Program-made: the position numbers and the translations under genes | Notes under the pieces: generated by a model | The model's input: the letters and a program-made list of their open reading frames with translations, nothing else | What the model was told of the DNA's origin: nothing | Databases searched by the model: none | Source of the DNA: Cavenderia fasciculata | Taxonomy: Eukaryota > Evosea > Eumycetozoa > Acytosteliales > Cavenderiaceae | Assembly (NCBI RefSeq): GCF_000203815.1 | Contig: NW_004457718.1 | Span: 744,001 to 808,000, forward strand | Length of the DNA stretch: 64,000 nucleotides | Direction: 5' to 3' | Part shown: positions 34,036 to 45,876 of the stretch, piece after piece | Numbering within the stretch: the stretch's first letter is position 1 | Layout of the letters: every line of letters starts with the position of its first letter

Positions 34036-35958
34036 TTATTTTTTAATAGTTATATTATATTTAAATAAAAGTGAGTTGATGTAATATAGAGATAAATCAA
34101 ATGGATCAATTGAAGCGGGATTTAGGATTGGTTGATTTGGATTGTTGTTGAAGATATCTTGATTTCTGTCTTTGAGTTTTGAAATGATGGTTGGAGCAAT
34201 TGTATCTAGACCATGAACCGAAATAACTAATTCTAAAATGTGTGGTCTAACAAGAGACATTGTACAAGTGACCATGTCCTTGATGACAACTAATTTACAT
34301 TTACCATTAAATGCCAAGTACCTTGTTACATCCATTATATTACCATGTTCTATACATTGTTGGTAGAGTGCTTCAGTTGGTAAATGACCACATTCAACAA
34401 GATGAATGATAAAATCTAAATCAATGTGAACGGGGTCGGGTGAATCTACCGGTAACCTTGGTTGTAGATAAACCGTGAGTAGGTTATAATCGACGTCTCG
34501 AATCGATGAAATAATACCTTTTGATTCTAGATATCTAACTACTTGTGGAAGAAGTCTTGATCTTTTGTGACTGACAAATAGATTAAAGACGTCTTGTTGA
34601 GTATACCCATACGATGAATAATCCAATTTAAAATCAGGATTATTGTCTAGAATAAACTTTAACATTTCAAATGATTTAAAATGTGATATTTGTTTCTCCA
34701 ATAGTCTCTTTAGTGATTTATCCAAACTATAAAATGGTTCCTCTTCATAGTACCAATTGGGTAATGGTTGTAGATGATTGGTGGTGTTGGTGTTTCGGTT
34801 GATATGTTGGATAATTTGAATCAACATTTCAAGATGATTAAAGTTGATACAGAAATACAACAAGCTCTTGCATTGGTGGAATAGGTTTACATCACCACCA
34901 CCATCATCATCATCGTTGGGATCACACTCACCAACAACATACCAAAAGATTTGATTGGTATCATTAGAGTTGGTTTTGTTTTTGATACACTCTTCCAAAA
35001 TCGACAAACAATTATCTTTTGTACCCAACAACGATGTCTTTAGACCACCATCGATAAAGGCTATCTTGAATACATCCAATGTCATCCAAGCAAGATTGTC
35101 AATAGTGGTACGTAAAATAACCGATGGGTTAAGAGCGAGACCCAACGAATGTGAAAAGAGTTGTTGTGTCATTGCCAAGTTGTTGTTTCCAAGTGCCTTT
35201 CTCAAATACCCTTCAACATTCTCGAATGTAATACCATCCTTTAATTCCACGTTTTCATCTATATTCCATCGATGTCCATCTGGATCATAACGAAATGTTG
35301 TAAATGTATCTTGTTGTTTAAACGACAAGTCAGAGAACGACTCTTCAAAAGGATACTCTTCATCTTCCGAATCAATATGAGGACAATCTGAATGATAATG
35401 TTGTATGACTGAATCTAATATTCTTTCATTGATGTTGTTGTGTGTTGTAATAATATAGTCTCTTTGATTCTTGATATCATACAATGAAGCATAGTGGAGG
35501 ATGTAGTAGGTGACTTCATGATGAATACTTTTATATCGAGTATAGATGGTTTCAATAACATCCATTCTACGATCTCTTGAAGCATACTTTATGATTCTCT
35601 TTAAATCAGGAATTACGAATCCTCTGACCTCTGCAAAGTCTCTCTTGTACTTTTCTTCTTGTTCGAAGATGAACTTTGTTTTAACGTACTCCCAACATTT
35701 AAACAAAGTCAATAGTCTGATATCCTTTATAATATCGACCCATTTGTATCTCATTACAACTCTATCTCTTTTCTTGAAAAAGATTGAGCTGAATTGGTTG
35801 TTGCTCTTCTCCTCTGCTTGCGCTCTATCTGTTATTTCCTTCTTCAACGTTGATAAGTGACTATGTATGAATTGAACCTCTCTAAATATTCTATGTCTCA
35901 ATAAATTATTATTTATAATACATTTTAAACTACTATATGTTTTATCATTATTACACAT
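34036..35958 (-). CDS. Ankyrin-like helical repeat protein of a dictyostelid family
   Basis: Single-exon gene of 640 residues. The head (LKCIINNNLLRHRIFREVQF) resembles that of many dictyostelid ankyrin-like paralogues. Repeated helical pairs with weak ankyrin character follow, for example RRMDVIETIYTRYKS, CINFNHLEMLIQIIQ and ALYQQCIEHGNIMDVTRYLA. An acidic insert lies near residues 205-220 and an Asp/Gly run near 350. No enzyme motif or membrane helix is visible. The protein is longer than the one at 3333-4754 and not obviously orthologous, but the plan (short head, then degenerate repeats to the C-terminus) is shared. The function is unknown; a scaffold or interaction role is inferred from the repeats alone. 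Confidence 0.65.
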   Translation of the reverse strand: MCNNDKTYSSLKCIINNNLLRHRIFREVQFIHSHLSTLKKEITDRAQAEEKSNNQFSSIFFKKRDRVVMRYKWVDIIKDIRLLTLFKCWEYVKTKFIFEQEEKYKRDFAEVRGFVIPDLKRIIKYASRDRRMDVIETIYTRYKSIHHEVTYYILHYASLYDIKNQRDYIITTHNNINERILDSVIQHYHSDCPHIDSEDEEYPFEESFSDLSFKQQDTFTTFRYDPDGHRWNIDENVELKDGITFENVEGYLRKALGNNNLAMTQQLFSHSLGLALNPSVILRTTIDNLAWMTLDVFKIAFIDGGLKTSLLGTKDNCLSILEECIKNKTNSNDTNQIFWYVVGECDPNDDDDGGGDVNLFHQCKSLLYFCINFNHLEMLIQIIQHINRNTNTTNHLQPLPNWYYEEEPFYSLDKSLKRLLEKQISHFKSFEMLKFILDNNPDFKLDYSSYGYTQQDVFNLFVSHKRSRLLPQVVRYLESKGIISSIRDVDYNLLTVYLQPRLPVDSPDPVHIDLDFIIHLVECGHLPTEALYQQCIEHGNIMDVTRYLAFNGKCKLVVIKDMVTCTMSLVRPHILELVISVHGLDTIAPTIISKLKDRNQDIFNNNPNQPILNPASIDPFDLSLYYINSLLFKYNITIKK

Positions 35959-36662
35959 TATTATTATTATTTCTATGCACCCTTCTTTTGATGATCAAAA
36001 AAAACAAAAAACATTATTTTTTTTAAGGGTACCCCCTCCTTACTTAGGATATTTTCATAAAGATGGATAGATATTTTGTTAGATTAAATATATAAAGAGA
36101 TATTTATTTATTTATTTATTTTATTTCTACATTTTCAAAAATAGATCTATTTTTGGAATTGTGTTGGGACTATACCCTGAAATCAATCTCAAATAACTGG
36201 GGGACTGAGAGTTGGTAGACTGACCAATGATTGATAGATTGGAAATTCCCACGGACGTCTGATTACTTCCTCTTTTTTGGATTTAAGAGAATAGACATTG
36301 GTTTCCAACTTTTGTAAAAAACAAGAAGATTATTATTATTATTTTAATCTATTGATTGGTTGGGGGGTGGTACAGAACCCTACTTTCAAGTTGTGTCTAT
36401 AGAGATTTATCATTATCATTGTCAGTTGGTTAAAGAGTGAATGGCTGACTAGCACACTTTTTGGTAAATCAATTTTTGGTTGGTCAATCAAAATATTTTG
36501 GTTTTTAAAATTATTTTTGGTCCAAAAATATTCTATTCTATTTTCCATTTTTTTTTTTGGTCCTTTTAGTGGGTGGGTCCAAAAGGTTTAAATCATTCAT
36601 CGTTATTATTATTATTATACAATACTATACTATACCTATTCTACCTATACTACATATATACA
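35959..36662. other. Divergent spacer upstream of cellobiohydrolase
   Basis: Contains GC islands in AT-rich DNA: ACCCCCTCC near 36030, CTGGGGGACTG near 36198 and TTGGGGGGTGG near 36360. These G/C boxes resemble G-box (GBF-type) elements of developmentally regulated dictyostelid genes, but the assignment is inference. No coding region is seen. Confidence 0.45.
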
Positions 36663-38119
36663 ATGAAAATAATAATATTAATCACATTTTTGTTATATTT
36701 AACAAATCTAACAATCTCACAAAAGGCTGGTAAATTGAGTCCAGAAGTTCACCCACCTATTACTTGGCAACAATGTGATGCCAATGGACAATGTAATACA
36801 GTACAGGGAGAGATTGTAATCGATGCTAATTGGCGATGGGTTCATTCCGACCAAGGTACCAACTGCTACACTGGCAACACATGGAATCCAACCATTTGCC
36901 CCGACGACATATCGTGTGCCCAAAACTGTTCCCTGGAAGGTGCCAACTATGAGAGTGTCTATGGTGTCACCACCAACCAAGATTCTGTCCGTCTCGACTT
37001 TATCACCCAGAGTCAAGGCAAGAACATCGGGTCACGTCTCTTCCTCATGGCCAATGAAACCAACTACCAACTATTCCAACTACTCAACCAAGAGTTTAGC
37101 TTTGATGTCGATGTCAGCAAGTTGGATTGTGGTCTAAACGGTGCTCTCTATCTCGTCTCTATGGACCAAGATGGAGGTATGACTCGTTTCCCCTCCAACT
37201 CTGCCGGTGCCAAATATGGTACTGGTTATTGTGATGCTCAATGTCCAAGAGACCTTAAATTCATTTCTGGTCAAGTATGTATCTAAAATGAATTAATTAA
37301 AAATATTTAAAATACTTATTCTTTTTTTTTCTTTTCTTTTTTTAGGCAAATAGTGAAGGATGGGTACCATCACCAAATAATCCAAATACTGGAGCTGGTA
37401 AACATGGTAGTTGTTGTGCAGAGATGGATTTATGGGAAGCCAACAATATGGCCAATGCTTTGACACCACATCCATGTGACACATCGAGCCAGAGCATGTG
37501 TGAGGAAGATGACTGTGGAGGTAGTGCATCATCCAACAGATATGCATCGATTTGTGATCCAGATGGTTGTGATTTCAATCCATACCGTATGGGTAACAAG
37601 ACATTCTTTGGTCCAGGTCTAGATGTAGACACCAAATCTGTTTTCACAGTCGTCACTCAGTTTGTTACAGATGATGGTACCGAGACGGGAACACTATCGG
37701 CAATCAAGAGATTGTATGTCCAAAATGGTCAAGTTATCAGTCAATCGGTATCAACCATTCCAGGTGTCACTGGCAACGAGATTACAACTGACTTTTGTAC
37801 CACCCAAAAGGATGTGTTTGGTGACCCAGACTCTTTCTCCAAGCACGGTGGTCTTGCAGGCATGGGCAAAGCACTCAAGCAAGGTATGGTTCTCGTACTT
37901 TCTCTTTGGGATGACTATTTCTCTGACATGTTGTGGCTTGATAGTTCGTTCCCCGTCACTGCCTCTATCGACAAACCAGGTGTTTCTCGTGGCCCTTGTT
38001 CAACCACTTCTGGTGTCCCAACAACCGTTGAATCCACCGATGCAGATGCCTATGTCATCTATTCAAATATTAAAGTTGGTCCAATTAATTCTACTTTTAA
38101 GAACAAATCAACAAAGTAA
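36663..38119 (+). CDS. cbhA: Cellobiohydrolase, glycoside hydrolase family 7 (secreted)
   Basis: Secreted retaining cellulase that cleaves cellulose chains, probably for cellulose remodelling in stalk or spore walls or for digestion. Exons 36663-37274 and 37346-38119 encode 461 residues. A signal peptide ([19 protein letters not shown]) is followed by the mature start [19 protein letters not shown], typical of GH7. The catalytic box EMDLWEAN, with the E-x-D-x-x-E nucleophile and acid/base, lies at about residue 230, shortly after the exon junction. Many cysteines and [19 protein letters not shown] are also diagnostic. There is no carbohydrate-binding module or linker, so it is a catalytic-domain-only enzyme. 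I could not decide from the loops whether it is an exo- or an endo-acting GH7; the name follows the dictyostelid gene. Confidence 0.93.
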
Positions 38120-38247
38120 TCTAAATCATCTAAATAAATCACCATTCTATAATGATTATTCATTATCCAATTTAAATTTGAAGTAGTAGTACTTGTTGTA
38201 TGTTGTTTATAGTTGTATATAGTTATTATTATTAATAATATTTATTA

Positions 38248-39113
38248 TTAACTCTGTGAAGTTGGTTGATTTGTAGTTGAAGGTGTAGTTGTAGTTGTAT
38301 TATTGTTTGTATTATTATTTTTTGTTGTTGGATTAGTCAAGTAAACTAAAATGCCTGATAACATGCCAGTTGCAGTTCCAACCACACACCCTAATCCAAT
38401 ACTACTTGGTCCTGCTCTACCTCCTGTTTGTGATGAATAAAAGTGAGTGAGTAAGATTTATGAGTATTATACTATCATTTGTTGTGATTGATACGCACGT
38501 GTATGATATCCAGCCAATAAACCAACTACAGAACCAGCAATGGTTCTAGATATCAATGGTTGATCACCAGTAACATTATTTTTTATAGCTAAATCAGTTC
38601 CCAAGAATATAGATGTATACAATGACAATCGATAACTATATATTAATGCACCTCTAACTACATTTTGTCCAATGATTCTTCTTGAGTTCATTCCAAACTA
38701 AACGGCAATACAATACATTTTGTTAAAAACTGATCTATCTATCTATCTTTCATTTCATTTCTTTCTCTTACCTCTGAAGGACCAGATAAAGGATTATATG
38801 AAGCTTTCTTTAATTGATCACGAATGATATCAAGACCATCTCTATAACCAATGATACCACCAACACCCAAACCAGCAAAGCCCATCAACATTGTATAATT
38901 CCTCCATAGATGAAAGTCTGGATGTGCAAGTAAACTATCAAAAGCAGGATACTTTTCATACCAATCTTGGTGTTTCTCTTTACCAAGTTTACCTCCTTTA
39001 ATGACCTTGTCAATCTCTGCTATCTCCTTTTCCAACTTTTTCTTTCTCTCTGCTAATTCATCACCTTGAAAGCTTTGTAATAATTCATTCTTAATATCTT
39101 TATCATCTGTCAT
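38248..39113 (-). CDS. Tim17-like small membrane protein, possibly TIMMDC1-like
   Basis: Three exons, 38772-39113, 38499-38697 and 38248-38423, encode 238 residues. An N-terminal charged coiled segment (residues 1-50) precedes a Trp/Tyr-rich stretch (HPDFHLWRNYTMLMGFAGLG). Glycine-rich hydrophobic helices follow: GFAGLGVGGIIGYRDG, YSYRLSLYTSIFLGTDLAI, ISRTIAGSVVGLLAGYHTR and GLGCVVGTATGMLSGILVYL. The pattern of short Gly-rich helices with a charged loop is that of Tim17/22/23-fold proteins, and the extra N-terminal domain recalls TIMMDC1 (complex I assembly). That assignment is tentative. The C-terminus is a Thr/Asn-rich tail. The second intron uses a GTGCGT donor that keeps the frame. Convergent with cbhA. 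Confidence 0.7.
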
Positions 39114-39311
39114 TCTCTGTTTGTTTGTTTGTTATGTACTAATAAAAACTACTGTGAATGATCAAAACAAAGAACTTAAAATCGCATTTCATTTTCAAAA
39201 TCAATTTTTTTCGGAAACAGTATATTTAGAGTAGAAAATAATAATAATAATATTATTTAGTTTTAGTTTTTAAAAGTTTATTTAAATATTAAATATTAAT
39301 TAATTATTAAT

Positions 39312-39530
39312 TTAGCTAGTGGCCTTGGAACTGTCCTGCTTGAATTCTTTAATCAAATCATCACAATTACAATTTTTTTCATCCTCCCAAGTGGATTCTT
39401 GTTGACTGTATCCTTTCCATTTGACGAGGTATTGTGTACGACCATACCGTTTTCTCGACGCCAATATCTTTTCTACATCGTAATCGGTTGGATCTGATTC
39501 AAACTTGAATGTATCTACTATCTTTTTCTT

Positions 39531-39614
<84 letters not shown>

Positions 39615-41783
39615 TTTCGTTGTTGGTACTACCCTTCTAGTTGTTGTTGTTGTTGTTGCCTTTCTCTTTTTCTCTTTTTCTAGTGATTTCTTCTTATTAT
39701 TTTCATTATCGCTAGAACTTTCATCATTATCATCATGCTCTTGTTGTTGTTGTTGTTGTTGTTTCTTTTTCAATTCTATTTTCCTCTTTGTCGCCGATCG
39801 AGTAATTGTATGTGGTGAAGATATCTTGGTCTTTTCAAAAGTGGTTTCATTCAACTTTTTCTTTTTGATGGGTTTGGTAACTTCATCATCATCTTCTGTC
39901 TCGTAGTCTGATTCCTTTTTCTTCATTTTCTTCTTTTTTAATTCTTTTTGTTCCTCTTCCTCCTCCTCCTCTTGTCTTTTCTTCATCTTTTTTAGATGTT
40001 CCTTTTCTTTTTCTTTTTCTTTTTCATTTTCATCATCATCATCGATATCCATTTTATCTTCCTTTTCTTTTGATCGTCCAGTTGAAGAAGAAGAGGAGGA
40101 AGAATATTTTAGAGGACTATAGTCGACAGTGGTATAGTTTTTAGAAGTGGATGGAGACGAAGAGTAGAAATCCTCATCATCAAATTCTTGTGTGATTTTA
40201 ATGACTACATCATCACCTCCATCAATGTCTATATATTGTGATGGTGGTGGTGATGGTGACTTTGTTTTTTTCTTTTTCAATGGTTGTAATTCTACGTCGC
40301 TATCCACACTTTTATATTTGTTGGAAGCTGTATCATTATTATTATTATTATTTTCCTTTGACTTTCTTTTAGTTGGTGTTTCCTTTTCTCTTTCATCTTC
40401 ATCTTCATCACTACTATCTTGAGATTGTTTTCTTTTTAAAGGTTTCTTGTCATTACCACTACCATTAGATTTGTCTTTGTCTTTGTTATTATTAATACTA
40501 TTTCTTGTCTTTTTTACACTACTTGTTACACTACTACTACTATTGTCGCTTGTGATTGATATTTTCTTTCTCTTGTGATTTTTGGTAGAAGAACCATTTT
40601 GATGTTCTTCCTCTTTCTCCTCCTCTTTGTCCTTCTCCTCTTTTTCATTATCCTCTTCATTTCCAGTGTTCATCTTGTCTAAACCATCATCATCATCAAC
40701 GTCATGACCAGCTTGATAGAAATCTTTATATAAATTTCTACCCTTTTTCTCCTCTTCCTTTTCCTTTTCCCTTTTCTCTTTTTCCTTTCTCTCTGCTTCC
40801 TCTTCTTCTTGTTCCTTTTCTCTTTTCTCTTTTTCCAACCTTCTCAAAGCTTGTTCTTTTTCCAATCTTTCTCGGTCTCGTTGCTCCTCTTCAAGCTTTG
40901 CTTTCTGAGCTCTGATCCTCTCGGCTCTCTCTCTATCCTCTCTTGCCTTTTCCTCTGCTTTTTCCTTTGCCAATTGCTCCTTTGCAGCTTCTTCCTTGGT
41001 CGGTATCTTGAAAACGAATCGACTCATTGGTGAGTGAGCATAAAGAGGTGTTTGTGTAAAATTAGGGTTAGTGGGTGTCGTCGTAGTTGATGTTGTATTA
41101 TATGGTGGTTGTTGAGTTGGTGGTTTAGGTGTAGGTGTAGGTGTAGGTGCAGGTGTTGCAGCAGCAGCAGCAGTCTTTTTACTAGCAGGAGATGCTTTCC
41201 TCTTTGCCATCAAAGGTTGAGTATGATAAGTATGATGAGTGGTAGTAGCAGCAGCAGCAGCAGGAGGAGGAGGAGGATGAGATGGTGTCGACACATTATT
41301 ATTATTACGCAATATTTCATTCATTTGGAACTGCGCCGTTTTCAACTTTGTTAAATATGTTTTACGTGTATGGTCGTCTATCAATGCAATCTTTATATAT
41401 GCACATCCAATTTAAATAAATAATCAACCAATCAATCAACCAATTTAATGAATCAATCAAGTTAGTTAGTTTCAATCATCGACCATATATATTGACTATG
41501 ACTACTATACCTTTGCTTCATTGAGTACTTGAAATACAAGATGATCTTCGCTTGATTTATCTATTGAGATTGCAAATAGAGAATGTTTAGTTTTGATTTA
41601 TAATAATGTATACTATACATTATATCAATATGAATGCATACCAGGATGAACAGTCTTTGCCATTGTTCTAAACTTCTTTTTAACCTCATCTGCAGTGCAG
41701 TTGTAAGGTAGGTCAAACACTCTAAAGAAGTTATCTTTGTTGGTCATAATATGAGCCTTTAGTTTCTGATATTCTTCGCCCAT
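39312..41783 (-). CDS. J-domain / chromodomain fusion protein
   Basis: Three exons, 41642-41783, 41511-41560 and 39312-41390, encode 756 residues. The N-terminus is a J domain: FFRVFDLPYNCTADEVKKKF, the HPD tripeptide (46-48, split by intron 1), then VFQVLNEAKIALIDDHTRK. The middle is an Ala/Pro/Thr region, a long Lys/Glu/Arg charged helix, and Ser/Lys-rich acidic blocks with many nuclear-localisation-like clusters. A poly-Asn run of about 26 follows. The C-terminus is a canonical chromodomain (VEKILASRKRYGRTQYLVKW, then ESTWED), with the Tyr/Trp/Trp positions of the methyl-lysine cage in place. It should bind methylated histone tails and recruit Hsp70 to chromatin, which is inference. I know of no named family with this order. 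The ATG at 41783 is the first in frame before the J domain. Confidence 0.85.
39535..39613. repeat. (ATT)n tract encoding poly-Asn
   Basis: About 26 uninterrupted units inside the J/chromo gene, just upstream of the chromodomain; the longest microsatellite in the window. Confidence 0.97.
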
Positions 41784-42141
41784 CTCTTCTTGTCTCTCTT
41801 GTCTCTCGTTTATTGTAGTATCTACCAAACACACTACATCAATCAACTACTATCTATATATATATATAAAAGTATAAATATACGTATATGAGTAAAGAAG
41901 CAATACTCTATTACTATCTCTACTTTCTACTTTCTATCTTTGTTTAAAACAAACAGAGTACTCTAAAACTTTTCACGATCGCATTCAATCTTTGGTTTCC
42001 CCTTACCCACACACTGTGAAAAGAATATGGGCGCGAATTAATTTTGAATAACCATAGTTGGAAGTTCATTTTCAAATATTTGTGTCTTTATCTCTCAACA
42101 CACACCAATATAGATATATATTATAGATAGATCTTTAAAAG
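41784..42141. other. Divergent promoter spacer (J/chromo and RFT1)
   Basis: Contains GGGCGCGAATT at about 42029-42039, a GC island resembling an E2F-type core, in AT-rich DNA. Splice-like TATATAG sequences near 41860 suggest that the J/chromo gene may have a 5' UTR intron. Confidence 0.45.
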
Positions 42142-44061
42142 ATGAAGAGAAATGGAGGAGGTGATATAAGTACTACAAAGAAGAAGAAGAACAACAGCGA
42201 TGATGGTGTTGTACAACAAGAAGGAGGAGGAGAAGAGGAGAAAGAGAGAAGTTCATCATCGGTACTACAGAATAGTATTGTTGGAGCATTCTATTTGATT
42301 GGATTACAAGTTGGTAGTCGTATATTGACATTTGTGTTGAATACGTTGATGGTGACAGCAGTGGATACTGGTATCTATGGTATCTTTGCAATCGAGTATC
42401 AATTGGTAGCTTCCATCATTCTCTTTTTATCGCGTGAAGCTATTCGTCGTACTTGTATACGTGTCGACTTGACTCAATCAAAGTCTGGCGGAGACAACCA
42501 ACAATTGGCAAGACTAGTCAACCTTAGTTGGGTGGTTATCCCAGTTGGTATAGTCATCTCGTATCTTACATACCACTTTTTCGATAGTAAGATGGGTGAC
42601 AAGGCCGGCATTGAACACTATCAAACCGGACTACACATATTCGTTCTAGCATCATTCATGGAATTGATGAGTGAACCCGTCTACATCCTAACACAAAACA
42701 TGTTACTCTTCAAAGTTCGTACCATCGTCGAAGGTGGTGCTCTATTCCTCAAAGGTGTATCAACCTATTATTTTGTTGTAATGCATAATGTATGTAGTAT
42801 AAATAATATATATATATTAATAATAAGAGAAGAATAGTGTATACTAATGTAACGATTGTTAACAATGTGTATTTGTAGATGGGATTAAAAGGATTTGGAT
42901 ATGCTCAAGTTGTATATTCAGTCGTTTTAATAGTTGGATATTATGGTAATTTCATCTTATCTATTATTCGTAGCAATCGTGGAAAAGGAGGAGATACAGC
43001 TGGACAAGTAACCATAACTAGTGTGAGTCAGTTACTCCCTAGATTCAGTGGTATCAATGTATTGGTTGGATCAGAGTTATGGTATATGACAGCCATGTAT
43101 ACATGGCAATCAATCCAAAAGTTACTATTGACAGAGGGTGAAAAGATGGTTATGTACACCAACTCGGTTGATCTAGTTAGTCAAGGTATCTTCTCGGTCG
43201 TATCTAATCTGGGGTCATTGGTAGCTAGATTCTTTTTACAACCTATTGAAGAATCTTGTTTCGCCATGTTCCCCAAATTATTTGCTAATCGTCAAGACTG
43301 GGATACTGGACACCGTGTACTGACGCTGCTCATGAAAATGATGATTATCATCGGATTGACATTTATGTGTTTTGGTCCATTCTATGCTGGCGCACTCCTC
43401 CATATCTTGTATCGTGGTAAATTCGATGCTACCAATGCTGCCCTCGTAATGGGTATCTATTGTGTCTACGTCTCTTTTATGGCGTTGAATGGTGTCTCTG
43501 AGGCATTTGTACAGAGTGTGTCAAAGAGCGACCAACTCCGTCGTCTCAACTGGGTACTCATCGTCATCAGTATAGTCTATCTCTCATGTACCGCCCTATT
43601 CTCTTTATTATGGGGTACCATTGGTATTATTTTAGCTGGTGTTGCTAGTATGAGATCAATTCAATATTCAATATCAATCAAATATCAACCATTCTAACTA
43701 ACTATCCCATCCCTTTATTTTTTAATTAATTTAACCTTGATTATATTCTTTTTTAGATATGTTATTAAGAATATTATATAGTATTTATTTTACATATTAT
43801 TTCTTTAGTGATGTTAAAGATTTTTCAATGTACCATATGTTGCCTCGAAAGAGTGTGTTGGCACTCTACATTGCATCGTTTGTCGTCACGATGGCATCCA
43901 ACCATTTCATCTATATTCCCAACCCCTCCTCTTTCAACCACCTCATTATTCACATTGGCGTCGGATGCGTCTGTTTTGGCACCATCATCATCGCCCTCTA
44001 TCTAACAGAGGCCAATACATTTAGAGAATTTAAACGTGTCTTGAAATCAAAAGGCAATTGA
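42142..44061 (+). CDS. rft1: RFT1-type lipid-linked oligosaccharide translocation protein
   Basis: ER multi-pass protein needed for Man5GlcNAc2-PP-dolichol to appear on the lumenal side in N-glycosylation. Exons 42142-42789, 42879-43647 and 43757-44061 encode 573 residues with about 12 to 14 hydrophobic segments. After a Lys/Glu-rich cytosolic N-terminus, the family core begins GAFYLIGLQVGSRILTFVLN. Landmarks are FLSREAIRRTCIR, ASFMELMSEPVYIL, GEKMVMYTNSVDLVSQGIF with ARFFLQPIEESCF, and ALNGVSEAFVQSV. The last donor is taken as A|GTATGAG because it yields ILAGVANMLLRILYS in frame, matching the family. Length fits the family. The gene shares a 358-base divergent spacer with the J/chromo gene. 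Confidence 0.93.
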
Positions 44062-44282
44062 TTGATCATCCATTAACTTGTAATTATCATTTTCATCATG
44101 ATTCAATAAATAAATAAATGAATAATGAATAAAGAATGATCCGTTGATTAAAATCTCGTTGATTGTTCACAGCACAATAAACAAAAAAAATTCAAAAAAA
44201 CTTGGTGATCATCATCAAAATGAGGTTCCTCAGCATCAGAATGATTAGTTAGTTAATTAATTAATTAATTCATATTGCAATA

Positions 44283-45213
44283 ATGTTCTTTCATGTAAGA
44301 GAATAACACATTAACAACCACAGCATCAGCAGCAGCAGCAGCAGCAATATACATCATCATCATCGATTGAAATCAACAACAAAATATGAAGAATGAATGG
44401 ATGGAACATATGATGATTGATATTGGTTGCGATAATAATGATGATGATGATAATCTATACATCAAGTTGAACTAGTTGATTAATAATGATACATATCTAT
44501 CATATATATCTACTATCTATCTATCTACTATTAATATATAGTTAACATTAGAAAAGGATCTACATATTCATCCTAAACATTGTGGACCTAATCTTTTCAC
44601 GATTGCAACACAACAATTACATAGCGAGGTGGAAGGAACGTGTTCTGGACGTTATGGGTTCATCATCACCATTACCAGTGTCGATTTTGTATCAAAAGGA
44701 AAGGTATTGGAGAGTTCAGGCTATGTAGTGTTCCAAGTCAAATATAAAGCAATCATCTTTAAACCTTTTAAAGGTGAAGTTATGGATGCTGTAGTTACAA
44801 AAGTTACAAATGTATGAATATAGCAAAGAATAGAAGAGAAAAGAGAAATAGATATACACATATATCTATCATCTGACAACAATCGACACTAACCACCACA
44901 TTTTGATATTTAGCTTGGATTCTTTGCAGAGGCAGGACCACTTACTATTTTTGTATCGACTCATTTGATTCCACCTGACATGCAATTCGATGCACAAAGT
45001 GCTAATCCATGCTTTGTATCTGAAGATGGTTCAAAAATATCAAAAGACGATGAAGTTAGACTTCAAATTAAAGGAACAAGAGTTGACGCTACCGAAATTG
45101 TATGTGATATGACTGATTGGTTCGATAATGATATGAAATATTAATCAATCTATTTCTATTTTTAGTTTGCAATTGGATCGATTAGAGAAGATTATTTGGG
45201 TGTCATTGGTTAA
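44283..45213 (+). CDS. rpb7: RNA polymerase II subunit RPB7
   Basis: Stalk subunit that pairs with RPB4 on Pol II and binds nascent RNA. The gene is split into four small exons: 44283-44294 (MFFH only), 44542-44811, 44914-45099 and 45166-45213. Together they give 171 residues against about 172 in animals and yeast. Exon 2 gives LTLEKDLHIHPKHCGPNL, then EVEGTCSGRYGFIIT and KPFKGEVMDAVVTKVTN, the SHS2/tip domain. Exons 3 and 4 give the OB fold: LGFFAEAGPLTIFVSTHLIP, DDEVRLQIKGTRVDATEI and FAIGSIREDYLGVIG. All splice phases are 0. The 12-base first exon makes the gene easy to miss. I prefer RPB7 to the Pol III (RPC8) and Pol I paralogues because the whole C-terminal half follows RPB7. Confidence 0.93.
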
Positions 45214-45876
45214 GGTTAGAGCATTTTGCTAGATTTTCTCATGAGACTACGACAACAACAACAACAAACGTATAGCAACCAATCAACCAATCAAACCAAT
45301 CAAACCACAACACATTATTATTATATTATTTAAAAATGGGATCATTCAATAGTTTAATCAAAAGAGGGGGATATCATCATATGTTTTAACGATCAAAACA
45401 ATAACAACAACAAAACAAAAGAAAAGAAAAGAAAAAATGTATACTTTAAGACGACCAACAACAAAACAATAACAATAACAATAACAATAAATCATCGTTA
45501 GATGTTATAGGATTAAAATCGAAAATGCCAGTGTTGGTTGATTATCTTGATATTTTAATTTTACCTGATTATATCACTCGGAATTCACTTTGGAATCGCA
45601 AATGATTATCGGGCCATATATGGGTTTATTGGGTATAGTTTATCTAATTATACTAAATATCAAGACCTTGATTTTTTAAAAATGACACACAACATTGGTG
45701 AATTGTTGATTGGAATTGGAATTGGAATGTTGTGTCATATCTATCTATCTTTATCATGATGGGTGGGGTTTGTTGCCGGGTGGAGTTGTTGTTGTTGTTG
45801 TTGTAACTATTATAATTATTTACATCTGTCTTTTTTTTTTTTTGTTGGTGTTGTTAGTTGTGGTTGGTTGTTTGTT
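45214..45876. other. Convergent intergenic spacer with hairpin
   Basis: AT-rich 3' spacer between rpb7 and the voltage-sensor-like gene. It has CAA and TTG short tandems. An inverted repeat (45682-45696 with 45726-45738, ATGACAC...AATGTTGTGTCAT) has a two-base bulge and may form a terminator-like hairpin for either gene. Confidence 0.5.

Noticed and set aside
37293-37656. Minus-strand frames opposite the GH7 gene
   Set aside because: Shadows of the plus-strand cellulase, with no motif.
39505-39906. Plus-strand poly-Leu frame
   Set aside because: Produced by the ATT microsatellite that encodes poly-Asn on the other strand.
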